NCBI GenBank assembly: GCA_027574665.1
Contig: CM050655.1
Coordinates: forward strand, 1,798,001 to 1,862,000
DNA length: 64,000 bases
Origin: Rhynochetos jubatus
Taxonomy: Eukaryota > Chordata > Aves > Eurypygiformes > Rhynochetidae
Direction of reading: 5' to 3'
The translations under genes were made by a program, and so were the position numbers. The notes beneath the pieces are model-generated. The model did no database searches and had not been told where the DNA came from. It was given only the letters and a program-made list of their open reading frames with translations. Shown here piece after piece: positions 36,101 to 47,125 of this stretch (its first letter is position 1; each line of letters opens with the position of its first letter).

Positions 36101-39100
36101 GGTGTCAGCTTTCTTTGAACATCCATGCAGAATACTGTCTGTGGTGTTGGGTTGGTTTCTCACCAGAAGGCAGGAGCAGGGTGAGTGTGCAGGTCTTGGC
36201 TGGGGACTTAAGGCTGCCCGAGCCTTTTTCCGCAGACACTGTAGGGAGCTCGAGGAGTCCAGGCGAGCTGCCGAGGCAGAATTAACTTCTCTGGGAAGCA
36301 TTCCCAGATGTTTTGGGAGAAGTACAATGCTGGGTTTTGGCTGCGCTTGACATCTGAGTCAGCCTGCACGCTCGTGGGATTGAAGAAGCAGCGTGCTTGC
36401 TGCCCGCGTTAGGTGAGGTCTGGATACTTGTAATGAAAGTTGTCTTGGCCAGTAATAGCTCAGAGGTTGTACTTGCTAGCTGGCTTATAATAACACGCGC
36501 GCACACACCCTTTTGAGAAGGGAAAATGTGAGGCTTTTTACTTTTTTTAAAAAAATACTACAGTACAGAGCACTTTGATACAGACTCTCCTAAGCTAAAA
36601 TATGCTAAAGGCAGCTAAACCAAGTAGGTTCGTGGGTGATTTTAGTTAAAAAAAAAAAAAAAAAAGTCAGTGCTTGATAAAACACTGCTGCTTCTTTGGG
36701 CTTTGGAAATACAGTGCTGCTTTAATCAGCACTTTAATCAGGTCAGCTTTAATCCCTGACCCCTCTGTTTATCATTATGCCAGGTTATAAATAAAAGAAA
36801 CTTCATGTCTGATTATAAAAGCCAGACACAAGTGTGCGATCTTTACTGGATCGCCCTTCAGAGAGAAAAATTCTCCATATGAACTGAGAAATGCAGAGGA
36901 AAACTGCTCCCCCAGTGGCCTGGTACCTTCCACTCTTAAATTTCAGTCCACAGAGCTATATTAAGAAAGTGTAATTTCTAACTCCTGGCTTTGTCCATGT
37001 TTACACCAGGATGAGGAAGAAAAAATATGCTAAACTGTGTTTCAGTAGCAGTGAGCACTCGAGTGCAAAATGCATTTACACTGTAATAGTCAAAGCTTTT
37101 CTGATAAATTAAGACGCTTGAGTTGTTATTGATCTGGCACTGCAAAGTCATGCTCCTCTGAGTGGAGCACTACAGTTTAATAACTCTGCCAAAAACTATT
37201 AAAAATAAAAAAGATGACCAGTTTTGAACTTTGAAAAAGCTCAGCTTGATAGAAATACTAGTTTTTTAAAAGTGAGTGCTTCAGAATAGCAACAAATGAA
37301 TGCCAGAAATTGCAGCGTGTGTTGTAACCCTTGTATTCCCCAAATGATCGTAATTGTAAACAGCAATTAAAATCAAATGAAACCAGCAGGGCAAAAGGGG
37401 TTGATGTGGTTAAGGGCATGAACTGCCCTAACAGGATTTGACCTTGATTTTTGTCACGCCGGCAGTGATTTCTCTTTGCTGAACTCTGTGTGAGCTCAGA
37501 TAGAGGTTGCTTCTGTCCTGATGGATGTGCCAGAAGGGGTTTAATTATCATAGCTCTTGCCTTGCAATGTTCTTAGCTGGTACGTAGCAGTGACACTCAG
37601 CAGGCCAGTTTTGGGGCTGGCTGTCACTCCCCAGTTGAAGCTGCAGCTCTTTACTGCATGTGCTCTTGCAGGTTTGGCAGAACTGCATCACAGTACCTCA
37701 GAATTGCATCTGCCCTCTCTGCGTAGGTCAGCGCCTCGCTGGCAGCCCTCATTTAATACATCTCTTGCAGCTGTGGCTGCTTGCCTTGAGAGTGACTTCC
37801 CATGAAAACACCCTCTCCTATAGCCAATGCAGCTCTACACTTGTATGTTGGAGGTTTCGTTGTGGAATGTGAATTGCTTCCTCTCTAATGCTGCTCAGAA
37901 AAGATGTGTTCTCACTCATTTGGTTTGTACAAGCTATTTCTTCACAAGCAGCCCTTTGTAAGTACTAAATGTTTGTGTCAGGTGAAAGAAATTTTCTCCT
38001 TTTCATCTTATAATGATGCCTTGAATGGAAAATTAGTGACCGCTCACGGTTAATGGAGGGGTGTGGGTCATGAAATCCTTTTAGTGTGTTTAGTGCTAAA
38101 TCTGAACCGGCTTTTGTATTCTAATGCCGATATTTCCTGTAATCACCTTTGTGGGTAATGTTAGCTGGCTTGCTCTTGTGTTTTTGACCTGTACAGTGTG
38201 GGAATATTTGTGGAGTAATTCAGTATTCTCAGGTGTAAGCTGACACTGTCACGAGTTTCAAAAGCATGGAGAAGAGTACAGTTGGTAGTTTATTTTATTT
38301 ACCTTTGCATATTTTGTTCGCATTGAGTGATCTTATTTTTTTTCTCTCCTACCCCACACCCCTCCCCCAGGTCTATAATTAGCAGAAGATTTTTCTGTAT
38401 AGTTGGCACACTATACCTGTATCGGTGTATTACGATGTATGTGACTACACTCCCGGTACCTGGCATGCATTTCAAGTGTTCTCCAAAGGTAAACTTCTGG
38501 CTGCCTTTCCATGTTTTAATTTGTATGTTTTCCCCTTGTCCTGCTGTTAAAACTGTCAGTAACATGTTATTTTTAATAATCTGATTTAATAATCAGTAAT
38601 TATTACTAATTTGAAAATACCAGTTTGGCATGATGGGGGCGTCCTTCTGCAGATCATCAGCTTCCCTCCCGGTGAAGGTGTTGACGGTCACTTTGGGGCT
38701 GTGCAGGTGTTCCCACCTGTTTCAAAGTGCTCATCTGCACAATTTCTGTAGTGTTTTCAGCTGATGTGCACTATCAGCATTTTTCCATCTCCACCAAAGC
38801 AGTTGAAGGTGTGCAACCTGTGGAGGTGCCACGAGTGAGTAATTTCTTCCAAACACTTCTGTGCATCAAATCCAAGTGAGATTTGTATTTGCAAATAGCC
38901 CAAGGAGACTTTTCTAAGGCTGGTGAAACTGTCTTCTTTGCAGCTGTTTGTACCTGCATATATGTTTGCAATTTTGATAGCACATGAATTTGCCACCTCC
39001 TCCACTATCTAGCACAGACTCCTGTTTGTTGCGCTGAGGAATAAAATGGGCTTGGGAAACCATGGCTGAAACCGCACTACTGAGAGAGAGGTGCTTAGGC

Positions 39101-42100
39101 AAGACCCTTGTAGCCAGGCTTGAAGGGTAGTTCTTGGGGTGGAGATGGGACAGGGATGGTGATGTCGCATCCATCTCATCACCCAGCGTTGGTGTAAGAG
39201 TGATCCTTACTGCAGCATGCTGTTTGTGGTGGGGAAATGCAGTCATATGGGCTGGACTTCTGCGGTAAGGAACAGGGTGCATATATTAGACACAAGTCTC
39301 TCTGTAGTGGTTTACTTCCGTGCCCCTCCTGGGCTTCTTTGTGCTATAGCTTGATTTAAGCAGGAGAAAGGGGAGGGAGTAATTTCTGCGAAATATCTGC
39401 TGCACACACAGTCCAATGGCTTTGTGTGCGCAACCGTAAGTTAGATGACAGGGAGTAAAATCACTGATTTACAGGTAGCAAAATCCAGATTCGACTCAGT
39501 ACGCGTGCTGTCGCCGTTCTGGTGAGGATTGCTGGTATGCACCAAGCCAAAATGCTTCAGTTCCTCAGGGAAATAAAGCCAATGAATGTACTACGCTGTT
39601 TGTTTGACAAGGCAAAGCGTTTGCCAAGCCACGTGTGGCTTTTGGAGGGACCGAGGTCTTTTGTAAAGAGAAGCGAGTGGGAGAGGAGTCAACATTGTAC
39701 TTGATTAGTCAGCCATTATGAAATTAAAAAAGAAAGGACACAGGTATTTATGGGCTGAAGTGAGTAAATCTGCCATTTCTGGAAATTTACAGCATTGGCA
39801 AGTCTATCTCGTTACTCGAGTAAAGACAAGCCTATGTCGTGCTCTTCTATTGCTCCGATGAAAGTAAGGATTAGCTGAGCGTTCTTGAAAGCTATAAATA
39901 TAATGTTGGGAAAAGAATAACTTCACAGTACCTTAATGAGTTATATATGATCATGAAGGGTAGGCTTTGGAGAGTGTTGTAATGTTTTGTAAGCAACTGT
40001 TAGTGGGAAATGTTGAATTGCTGAGAAAACCCTGTTTAAATCTGTCAGAAATGAATAATTTCCACTTCTTAAAGCAAGACTGAGCTTTAAAATAAAAGAA
40101 AAACATGCCTATAATGGCCAGCCAGGGGGATCTGTTTCCTTCTGACGGTTAAATGATTACCATGGTTGTTAAAACTTCATAAAATGAGTAAGGATGCGTC
40201 ACGTGTGTAGTCACATGCGTTGATCCATGAGTCCTGCTCCTTTGAGCTCCGATGGCTCCTGCTTCCTGCTGGGTCCTGGAGGTGCTCACTAAGTCCTGGT
40301 CATCTCATGGCATACATTTTCTTTGTGGGTTTGTTTAACATTTGGGCTTGGTTTAGAGCTGGGAGCAGCAAAAGTAAAGTCATGGGACAGTGCCAGCTGC
40401 CCCTCAGCCACCTGGGAGGAGGCAGAGGAGTGTCCTCACCAGAAGGTCTTGGCTTGCTTTGGTTTGGCTTTCATAAGGCCAACTAAAGGTTTTTCACAAA
40501 TACCCTCTGAGCCAGCATCATGGGCGGGGAAGTGGGTCAGAGCAAATCCATCAGGCATGGAGGAACATACCCTGTTGTGCAGATGGATTGTGTGAGTTAA
40601 AGCCGGTGCAGAATTTCAGCACCGTGCTCTGACAAACACCATATATATTTCTGTTGAAGTGCGAAGTGGAAATAAATGATTTTGAAGACTTTCCAAGGCA
40701 GGATGGTGGGAGGCCTGAGAGTTTGGAGTGAGATACTCACTTCTGTGCATTGACTCTGGGTTTCAACAGCTGGACATACAGGTTGGGCAGGTCATCCTGT
40801 TTTCCGTCAGATTATCATCTGTAGGGCCTGTGCTGTTATGAACAAGATGAATTAAACCAAGCTTGATTTAGTTTAGAGTGCATTGCCTCTTGAACGTAAA
40901 GAAAAACAGATGTTTAGAGAACATGACAAAATTCTATCTATCGCTGGAAATATTTTTAAGTCCTTTCTGTTAGTGAAGCTGGAGTTTTGAGACACAAGTC
41001 ATACGTTTTCCAAGAGTCATTATCCTGAACCTATGTATAAAATGACTGTACATATATACATGTACACACACACTCACGTTGTATATCCCAGTACAAGAAT
41101 ATGCTGAATAAAGAGAGGTCTGGACACATTAGCTCTGCAGATTCCCCCTAAAAATCATTTTCCTGCACAGCTGCAGATACTAGCAAAGGCTGCCAGTGAG
41201 ACCTGGGAGAAAGATCACACCTTCCCTTCACAAGGTAGCAGCAATAAGTGCTTACAAATAACATGATTGATCTTGTGTATCAAAGCAAAAAGAGTGAATA
41301 ACTGGAAGGCAGATTTCTAGCTAACACTATTGCTTTAAGCTTTAAAAGGTTTGCCCTGATATTTTATGGTTCTTTTGTGTTTTCCACCAGCTTTTTGGAG
41401 ATTGGGAGTCTCATCTGCGAAGGATAATGAAACTGATTGCTGGTGGAGGATTGTCCATTACAGGATCCCACAACATGTGTGGTGACTATCTGTACAGCGG
41501 TCACACCGTCATATTAACTCTTACATACTTATTTATCAAAGAGTGTAAGTTCATTACTGCTCATGTGGAATTTCCTGTTGTATGATTCCTTCCTAACTGA
41601 AGAATTATTGGTGTGCTGATCGGTGAATACAATTCAAGTAAAAGTACACACTTTTTCTGTTAGATAAAAATGGCAGAACTTAAAGACATAAGGCTTACTG
41701 AAAAAGAGAACTTTGGAGACAAAAGGAAACCCTTTACCATGTAGATGTCTGAATGAAGCGTTTTATTTTGAAAAGATTTTGTTTGGGATAGAATTGAAAC
41801 CTTCATTGTGCTCTGCTTAATGACTGGTAGTTCAGCTATGTGTTTCCTAGTCTAGAGAGGTGAATGCCATGCTGAATGCAAGGCTGCTCATTTCGCAGGA
41901 ATCAGGCCTTAATGTATGTGTGTATCTTTTACGAAAGGCAAGAGGAGTGGATTGCAGTCTGTGTAGAACCAATAGTGAAATACAAATCAGTTAATTTTAC
42001 TGACTAGGGTATACTGTATCATTACATGTTGTGCTTGTTTCTCAATGATTTCCTAACCTTTCTGTTTTTACAAGGGCCTGATTACCCCCGCATACAGTTT

Positions 42101-45100
42101 TAAGTTACGCCTTGAAAGAATGGTATTTATTTTGAGATCTTGGCATTCCTACCCTTAGTCTTAAAGCAGGCATTGCACTACTCACCCAGGGTTGCAGTCC
42201 GTGCCCTCTGCTAATTACAGCAATAGCTAGCCTTGCGTGCTGCTGATACTACGCTTTGAAATAACCATTGCTTGTGCTTCATTCCAGACTCTCCACGGCG
42301 ACTCTGGTGGTATCACTGGCTTTGCTGGGGACTCAGCATGGTTGGGATGTTCTGCATCCTCCTTGCTCATGACCACTACACTGTGGACGTGGTGGTGGCT
42401 TACTACATCACTACAAGACTTTTCTGGTGGTATCACACAATGGCCAACCAGCAAGTGAGTTTATCCCAGTCTTCGGATCTGCGTGGCTCCTCTTGCTGTA
42501 CCGTGGTGGTGGACAAATATCTACACTTTGCCTTGAGCCTTTTTGAAGGAGTAAGAGTGGACTCTTGTGGAGCATCCCCCTCTTCCTCCCTCACATTGGG
42601 TTTGTGGGAAAGAAGAGTGTGCCGGGTTCAGTCAGGAAAAAGGTTAACTCCCTTTTCTGCGGTTGCTTTACTGTGTTCCTGGATGCTGAGAGAAGTACTG
42701 ATAAGTTCTTAGCTGGCTCTGGGCGTGTACTGAATTCAAGGTCTTTCTCTGCTTTTGATACGGCAGCTGCGTGCCCAGCCCTCACTGTCTCGTGAGCAGT
42801 GTAGGGGACACAGTTCAGATAGTTGACCCAAACTGACCAAGGAAGTATTTCATTCCATAGTACATCATGTTCTGGGTCTTAGGTGAGGGGGGGTCCGGTA
42901 GCCATCACTCTGTCCCTTACTCTCTTGCTTGTCTACTTGATAACCCTCCCTGCATTAGCTGCTTTGCTAACTCCTGTGCTGGCTCGTTCATGAGGGTGTT
43001 GGTGGGTTTGTTTAGTGTTCCCAGTCACGCTATCGCTGATAGGGTTCGCTTGGAATCTGCTGCAATTGCTCTCGGGCTGTGGTTCTCGGGCTGTCTGGGT
43101 CTGACTCTCACTTCTCAGCATCTGGGTGTGCATTGGTCAGTGGATGGTGGGAAATTGTATCATATTGTATGATATGTTTTATTTTCTACTATTTTAATTA
43201 TTTATTATTAGTAGTATTTGTATATATTGATTTAGATTTAATCAGTAAATAGTTCTTATCTCAGTTTTATGAGCTTCTTTATTTCTTTTTCCTCCAATTC
43301 TTCCCCTCCACTGGAGGAGGGGAGGGGGGAGTTTGTGAGAGCGATTTTGTGGCATTTTGCTAGCCGAAGTAAACCACAACAAAGAGGCACCATTGGTTGT
43401 GTTCATCTTGACTGAAAGAAGTGCCTGAAGGCCTACCCACAAGCAGGGAGGCATCTCTGCTGCTGCAGTGTAACCTCATTTTTGGAGTCCTTCTGAATTT
43501 GGGCCAGTTGGCCAGTTTTGTGATAGCAAAGCAAACAGTTAAAATGTGCTGGGTTTTTTTGCCTTGGGGTTTTTTTTTTGTTGAAGCTAACTGGGTTTTC
43601 CTTGTATTCCGTGGCTTGTACCCTTTAGTTAGGTGACAGTTCTCTTGAAGAACAGTATAAGGCCTCGTTTTTAGTTTTTCAAAGTGTTTCTAAGAGGTGG
43701 GAAGTTCCCCTGACCAAGGGAAATGTTTTTGGTTTGGAGGATAGTGGAGCAGAGAACAGGCCACTGCTGCCCTAAGGCCAGTGTATGGGAAGGCATGAAA
43801 AACAGGGTGATAGGGAAGGTAGTGAAGAACAAAGAGATGCAGCATGTGATGGGGGATAGCAAAGCACAGTTTGTAATACTGAACCAGAGAACAGTGGTAA
43901 ATGACTCAAAGGTTGAACAAAGTAGTCTAAACGAGGTCTCACATCATTCTCATTCTTACTTTCCTGCCAGTGAACTAGATTTCATAAGAAATGAGTTTAT
44001 GGTGTTGAGGCATGTGAGAGAAATTGCACAAGTCTGTTACCTGTGGGAAAGGCCTAGTGTGTTAAGAGGAACCTTACTCATAGGTTTGTAACAGCAAATT
44101 GGTGTCCAAGTATTTTCTGGGCAATGTGAAGAAAGATATTTTGCTTATCTGTTGCATATGTCTCCAGTTAATTATGTTTAAGAAAGACCTAGTATCATGA
44201 TAGGAAATTAGTTAATATTGTGATGGTACAGATTTCTAGATCATATCAGAGCCTTCTTGCTACTGTATCATATTATGTCAGTGGTTTTGATGCTGCTTGA
44301 AGCAAGTCTTGACACCGCAGTCAAGCCCTCTGGTATTTCTTTACCACCAGCTGCCTAGTTGCGAAGAACGCACTTTGATGTTCAGTTTGGGAACCCCTGC
44401 GCTCGATAGCAGTTTGTGCCCAGACTTTGTAGCTGTTGTCATACAGCACCAGCCTGACTTCCATGCTTCAGATTTACTCCTGAGTTCTGTCAGAATGACA
44501 GTGCTGAGTGCCTGTGCTTTCAAGCTGGAAGCTACTGAAGCCAGGCTTGCTGTGAGCGCCAATGAGGCCTTGCATCGGAAAAGCCCTTTGCCCTACTGTA
44601 TGGAAATGTACCTTCTTTGCTGCTTGATGTGACTCAGAAGATGGCTCAACATTGCTTCCCAAGCTGCTGAGATGCTGGGAAATACCAATCCCTGGATCCT
44701 TACCTGAGTATTAGTTTCTCCTTCCTGGCGCTGCTCCATGTGCAGCTGTGGCTTGTCTCTGACCTTAAAAGCAAAAGCCCACTGGGGCTAAAGTGGATTT
44801 ATTTTACACGTGAGTTTGTGGCATAGAAAGAAAACTTAGCATATAAGCCCCATGATTGTACTCTCTGATGGGCCGATACAGTGCTTCCCTCTCTGGCACT
44901 GAAAATGTGCAGCAGGGTGCTTGGATGACTCCCTTGGTGCTTGCCCGCTCCTTGTGTCCCTGCTGTGGCTTGCTCGTGGCAAGGAGAAGCAAAAGGGTGG
45001 GCGGGGGCTGTTTGAGAGCATGTGGAGGGTAGGGCAGGGTTCATTACCTCCTCTGGATGGGTGGAGGCATGCCTTTATCCTTGCTCTGTCGGCATGCAGC

Positions 45101-45690
45101 TGGGCTCAGAAGCAATTCTTGAGCTACATTTAATCTCAGAGAGAATTACGGAAGCAGCAGTGCTTTGAGGTGGGTTTTTTTTTCATTCCCAAAAAAGAGG
45201 TAAGACCAATCTTTTTGGCTATTCATGCCTTTCCTATGGGAGCATTGAGCAGCTGAGGTCTTGGAAACGAGGTTGAGCCTCACTTGGGAGTGACATCTGG
45301 TGTGTGCAGGGAGGCTATGGAAAAGTAGTTTAGCTCCTCTCCATCTTTGTCCATGCAGACCTGTTTGGGAGGTGTTTCTAGATACTGAGAGATTTTTTGG
45401 AAGCGTCTGTAAGAAAGGTGCCACTGATGAATGCTAGCAAGTGATGTGCAGTGATGTCACATGAGTAAGCTTTCTTGTAATTCTCTTTTTTTCTGATTAT
45501 CTTTGTGCAGGTGCTAAAAGAAGCTTCCCAAACTAACCTCCTTGCAAGGGTCTGGTGGTACAAGCCCTTCCAGTACTTTGAAAAGAATGTCCAAGGAATT
45601 GTACCTCGCTCCTACCACTGGCCCTTCCCCTGGCCGGTGCTGCACCGGGGCAGGCAGGTGAAATACAGCCGCCTGGTGAATGACACATAA
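32506..45690 (+). CDS. SGMS1: Sphingomyelin synthase 1 (whole gene, five coding exons)
   Basis: Transfers phosphocholine from phosphatidylcholine to ceramide, giving sphingomyelin and diacylglycerol in the Golgi membrane. Coding exons: 32506-33128, 38371-38488, 41391-41544, 42288-42454, 45511-45690. They join to 1,242 bases, 413 codons plus stop, which equals the usual vertebrate SGMS1 length, and every intron is GT-AG. The N-terminus is a SAM domain (about residues 7-70), then a polar linker and six membrane spans from about residue 137. Family motifs are present: PPLPD at 167-171, RRFFCIVGTLYLYR at 213-226, CGDYLYSGHT around 277-286 and HYTVDVVVAYYITTRLFWWYH from 328. The catalytic triad residues His285, His328 and Asp332 are all intact. 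The SAM domain and length separate it from SGMS2. No defect was seen; the linker at about 70-110 is the most variable part. Confidence 0.97.
33129..38370. other. SGMS1: SGMS1 intron 1 (coding)
   Basis: 5.2 kb from donor GTAAGT to acceptor CTCCCCCAG. No nested gene or recognisable mobile element was found. It contains a poly(A) run near 36648-36665 and, around 36715-36760, three CTTTAATC motifs in a stretch that resembles conserved regulatory DNA. Confidence 0.85.
38371..38488 (+). CDS. SGMS1: SGMS1 coding exon 2
   Basis: 118 bases, entering in phase 2 and leaving in phase 0. It encodes residues 208-247 (SIISRRFFCIVGTLYLYR through HFKCSPK), the conserved motif leading into the third membrane span and the following luminal loop. 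The acceptor is CCCCCAG and the donor is AAAG|GTAAAC at 38489. Confidence 0.96.
38489..41390. other. SGMS1: SGMS1 intron 2
   Basis: 2.9 kb bounded by GTAAAC and TTTCCACCAG. Single-copy AT-rich DNA with a short CA run near 41065-41076; no gene or transposon was recognised. Confidence 0.85.
41391..41544 (+). CDS. SGMS1: SGMS1 coding exon 3 (catalytic His285)
   Basis: 154 bases, entering in phase 0 and leaving in phase 1. It encodes residues 248-298 from LFGDWESHLRR through IKE. It carries the conserved GGGLSITGSHNMCGDYLYSG segment with the first catalytic histidine (residue 285), at the luminal face of the fourth membrane span. The donor GTAAGT lies at 41545. Confidence 0.97.
41545..42287. other. 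SGMS1: SGMS1 intron 3
   Basis: 743 bases from GTAAGT to TTCATTCCAG. Nothing further was recognised. Confidence 0.85.
42288..42454 (+). CDS. SGMS1: SGMS1 coding exon 4 (catalytic His328 and Asp332)
   Basis: 167 bases, entering in phase 1 and leaving in phase 0. It encodes residues 299-354, from the YSPRRLWWYHW loop through HTMANQQ. It includes the fifth span and the HDHYTVDVVVAYY motif with the second histidine and the aspartate of the active site. The donor is CAA|GTGAGT at 42455. Confidence 0.97.
42613..42617. repeat. Target-site duplication, left (AAGAG)
   Basis: Identical to 43382-43386 on the other side of the solo LTR, so it marks a single integration event. Confidence 0.85.
42618..43381 (-). 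mobile_element. Solo LTR of an endogenous retrovirus (LTR copy 1)
   Basis: 764 bp with TG...CA ends: TGTGCCGGGTTCAG at the left and AAACCACAACA at the right, flanked by perfect 5-bp AAGAG duplications. Two more copies of the same repeat lie at 57005 and 60875. No internal retroviral region is present, so recombination between paired LTRs probably removed it. On the minus strand it begins TGTTGTGGTTTA, the start I associate with avian ERVL-type LTRs, and a 5-bp duplication fits that class; orientation and class are from memory. It is more diverged than the other two copies. Confidence 0.87.
43382..43386. repeat. Target-site duplication, right (AAGAG)
   Basis: Matches 42613-42617 exactly. Confidence 0.85.
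45511..45690 (+). CDS. SGMS1: SGMS1 coding exon 5 (C-terminal tail)
   Basis: 180 bases including TAA at 45688-45690. It encodes residues 355-413, VLKEASQTNLLARVWW through KYSRLVNDT. This is the cytosolic tail with the strongly conserved PFQYFEKNVQGIVPRSYHWP segment. The ending VNDT agrees with the family. The acceptor is TTTGTGCAG. Confidence 0.97.
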   Translation: MLKEASQTNLLARVWWYKPFQYFEKNVQGIVPRSYHWPFPWPVLHRGRQVKYSRLVNDT

Positions 45691-46034
45691 CAGCGTGTCA
45701 ATGGACAAAACGGGGGGAAAGGACCTGTCCCAAGTGCTAAGAACTCTGTACGAGAAGATGCCATAAAAAAAATCAACTGCTCCCTAACCCTTTCTTTTAA
45801 CCCTTGACTTAACCTATTCAGTTACCTGGTAAGCACTGTGATCTTTTTTTCTCTCCAAAGGATCTGCGTTGGACAACAACAAAGAAGATTTAAATTATCA
45901 TGCACTGTTATACATTTCTTGTTACTAGATTTGGGATTTACATTTGTCCATCACCATGTTCCTTTGTATATGATGCGACAGCATAAATGAAAGCTTTTAT
46001 ATCATAAGTTCTGGTCTTTCCAGTCACGTCTGGG

Positions 46035-46040
46035 AATAAA
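46035..46040 (+). terminator. SGMS1: Proximal poly(A) signal AATAAA
   Basis: Canonical hexamer 345 bases after the stop codon, followed by an AT-rich stretch. Confidence 0.5.
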
Positions 46041-46488
46041 GCATATTATTTTCTTGGGAAAACATACTTTTCATATCTCTTGCCCCAAAGATTGGGCTGT
46101 AAGCCATTTTCTAGCAAATGACTATATGAAGGTTTCTAAATACCTGCCTTGGGTAAAATTGAGAAATCTTTCTACCTGTTGCACCGTGCTATGAATAAGA
46201 GGGTAGACACAGGAAGGTTTGGTAATCTTGATTTTGTAGAATCTGCAGTGACTATGTCAAAAAGTGGAGGAAAAAAAAAAAAGTAAAGTGATTTTCTAAG
46301 TATTTCCTAACTTTATTTTTCAGAATGTGTATAAAAAATTAAATTTAAAAAGATTTTTACATGTCAGAGAATAGAGAGTTAAAATTTAAAGAAAATGCTT
46401 CTTGGGAGAGAGAGATTTGTCTATGTTTCTAGTGCCTTTCTTGTCTTGATTGTATGGTCAGTAGGCAGTCTTAAATGTTTTTATTTAA

Positions 46489-46494
46489 AATAAA
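46489..46494 (+). terminator. SGMS1: Middle poly(A) signal AATAAA
   Basis: Canonical hexamer in the 3'UTR; another AATAAA follows at 46620-46625. Confidence 0.45.
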
Positions 46495-46971
46495 GTATTC
46501 CATGAAAACAGAATTATATATACTGTATAATTACTAATTTTTGCATTTATAGCTAAATTAAACTGGAAATTTGCTTATAATGTTGAAATCGCCATGTGTC
46601 GGGAGGGGAAAAACCACCAAATAAAAAGGGTCCGATCTTGCTCACACATTGTGGGCAGGTCAAACTAAAAGGCATCACTTTATTGTCTACTTGGTAGCTG
46701 TATTTTAAAAAGAAAAAACAGCCATGAATTCCTGTTTTTTAAGAATTTTACAAATGATCACTGCGTGAACTATGAATGGTTTCTCCATCCCGTATTGAAA
46801 TGTTGTTGAAAAACAACAAAGATAATCTATTTCTTTAAAATATTTGTGCAGAAACTGCATGTAATGAAGTTTCACTCCTACCATACATACTGTATGTCTG
46901 GGGAAGTATTCTATCCTGAACTTGCCAATGTGCAGAACAAAATAGTTTTTTTAAAAGAATGAAGAAGAGAA

Positions 46972-47000
46972 AATATATATATAAATATATATATATATAT
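46972..47000. repeat. AT microsatellite in the SGMS1 3'UTR
   Basis: AT dinucleotide repeat with one interruption (ATAAATAT). Confidence 0.85.
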
Positions 47001-47097
47001 CCATTCTGTATTTTACGTGAAGCAGAGTTATCTTCTGTAGGGTTTTTGTGTATTCACAAGGTGATATTTGTATTGTAAAACAGCAATGGTGAAGGAA

Positions 47098-47103
47098 AAT
47101 AAA
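47098..47103 (+). terminator. SGMS1: Distal poly(A) signal AATAAA
   Basis: Canonical hexamer with a T-rich downstream element; the last good signal in the AT-rich block before composition becomes more mixed. A further AATAAA near 47291 looks less well placed. Confidence 0.6.
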
Positions 47104-47125
47104 AATGCTTTTGAAAAATGTAGTT

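Larger units (their letters stand above)
42455..45510. other. SGMS1: SGMS1 intron 4
   Basis: 3.1 kb, bounded by GTGAGT and TTTGTGCAG. It holds a solo LTR (42618-43381) 160 bases after the donor; the rest shows no gene. Confidence 0.85.
45691..47125 (+). other. SGMS1: SGMS1 3'UTR
   Basis: AT-rich sequence after the stop codon with four AATAAA signals (46035, 46489, 46620, 47098). The most distal is followed by a T-rich TTTCCTTTATCTCTTTG stretch, so the longest transcript probably ends near 47120. An AT dinucleotide run at 46972-47000 lies inside. The true cleavage sites need transcript data. Confidence 0.75.
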
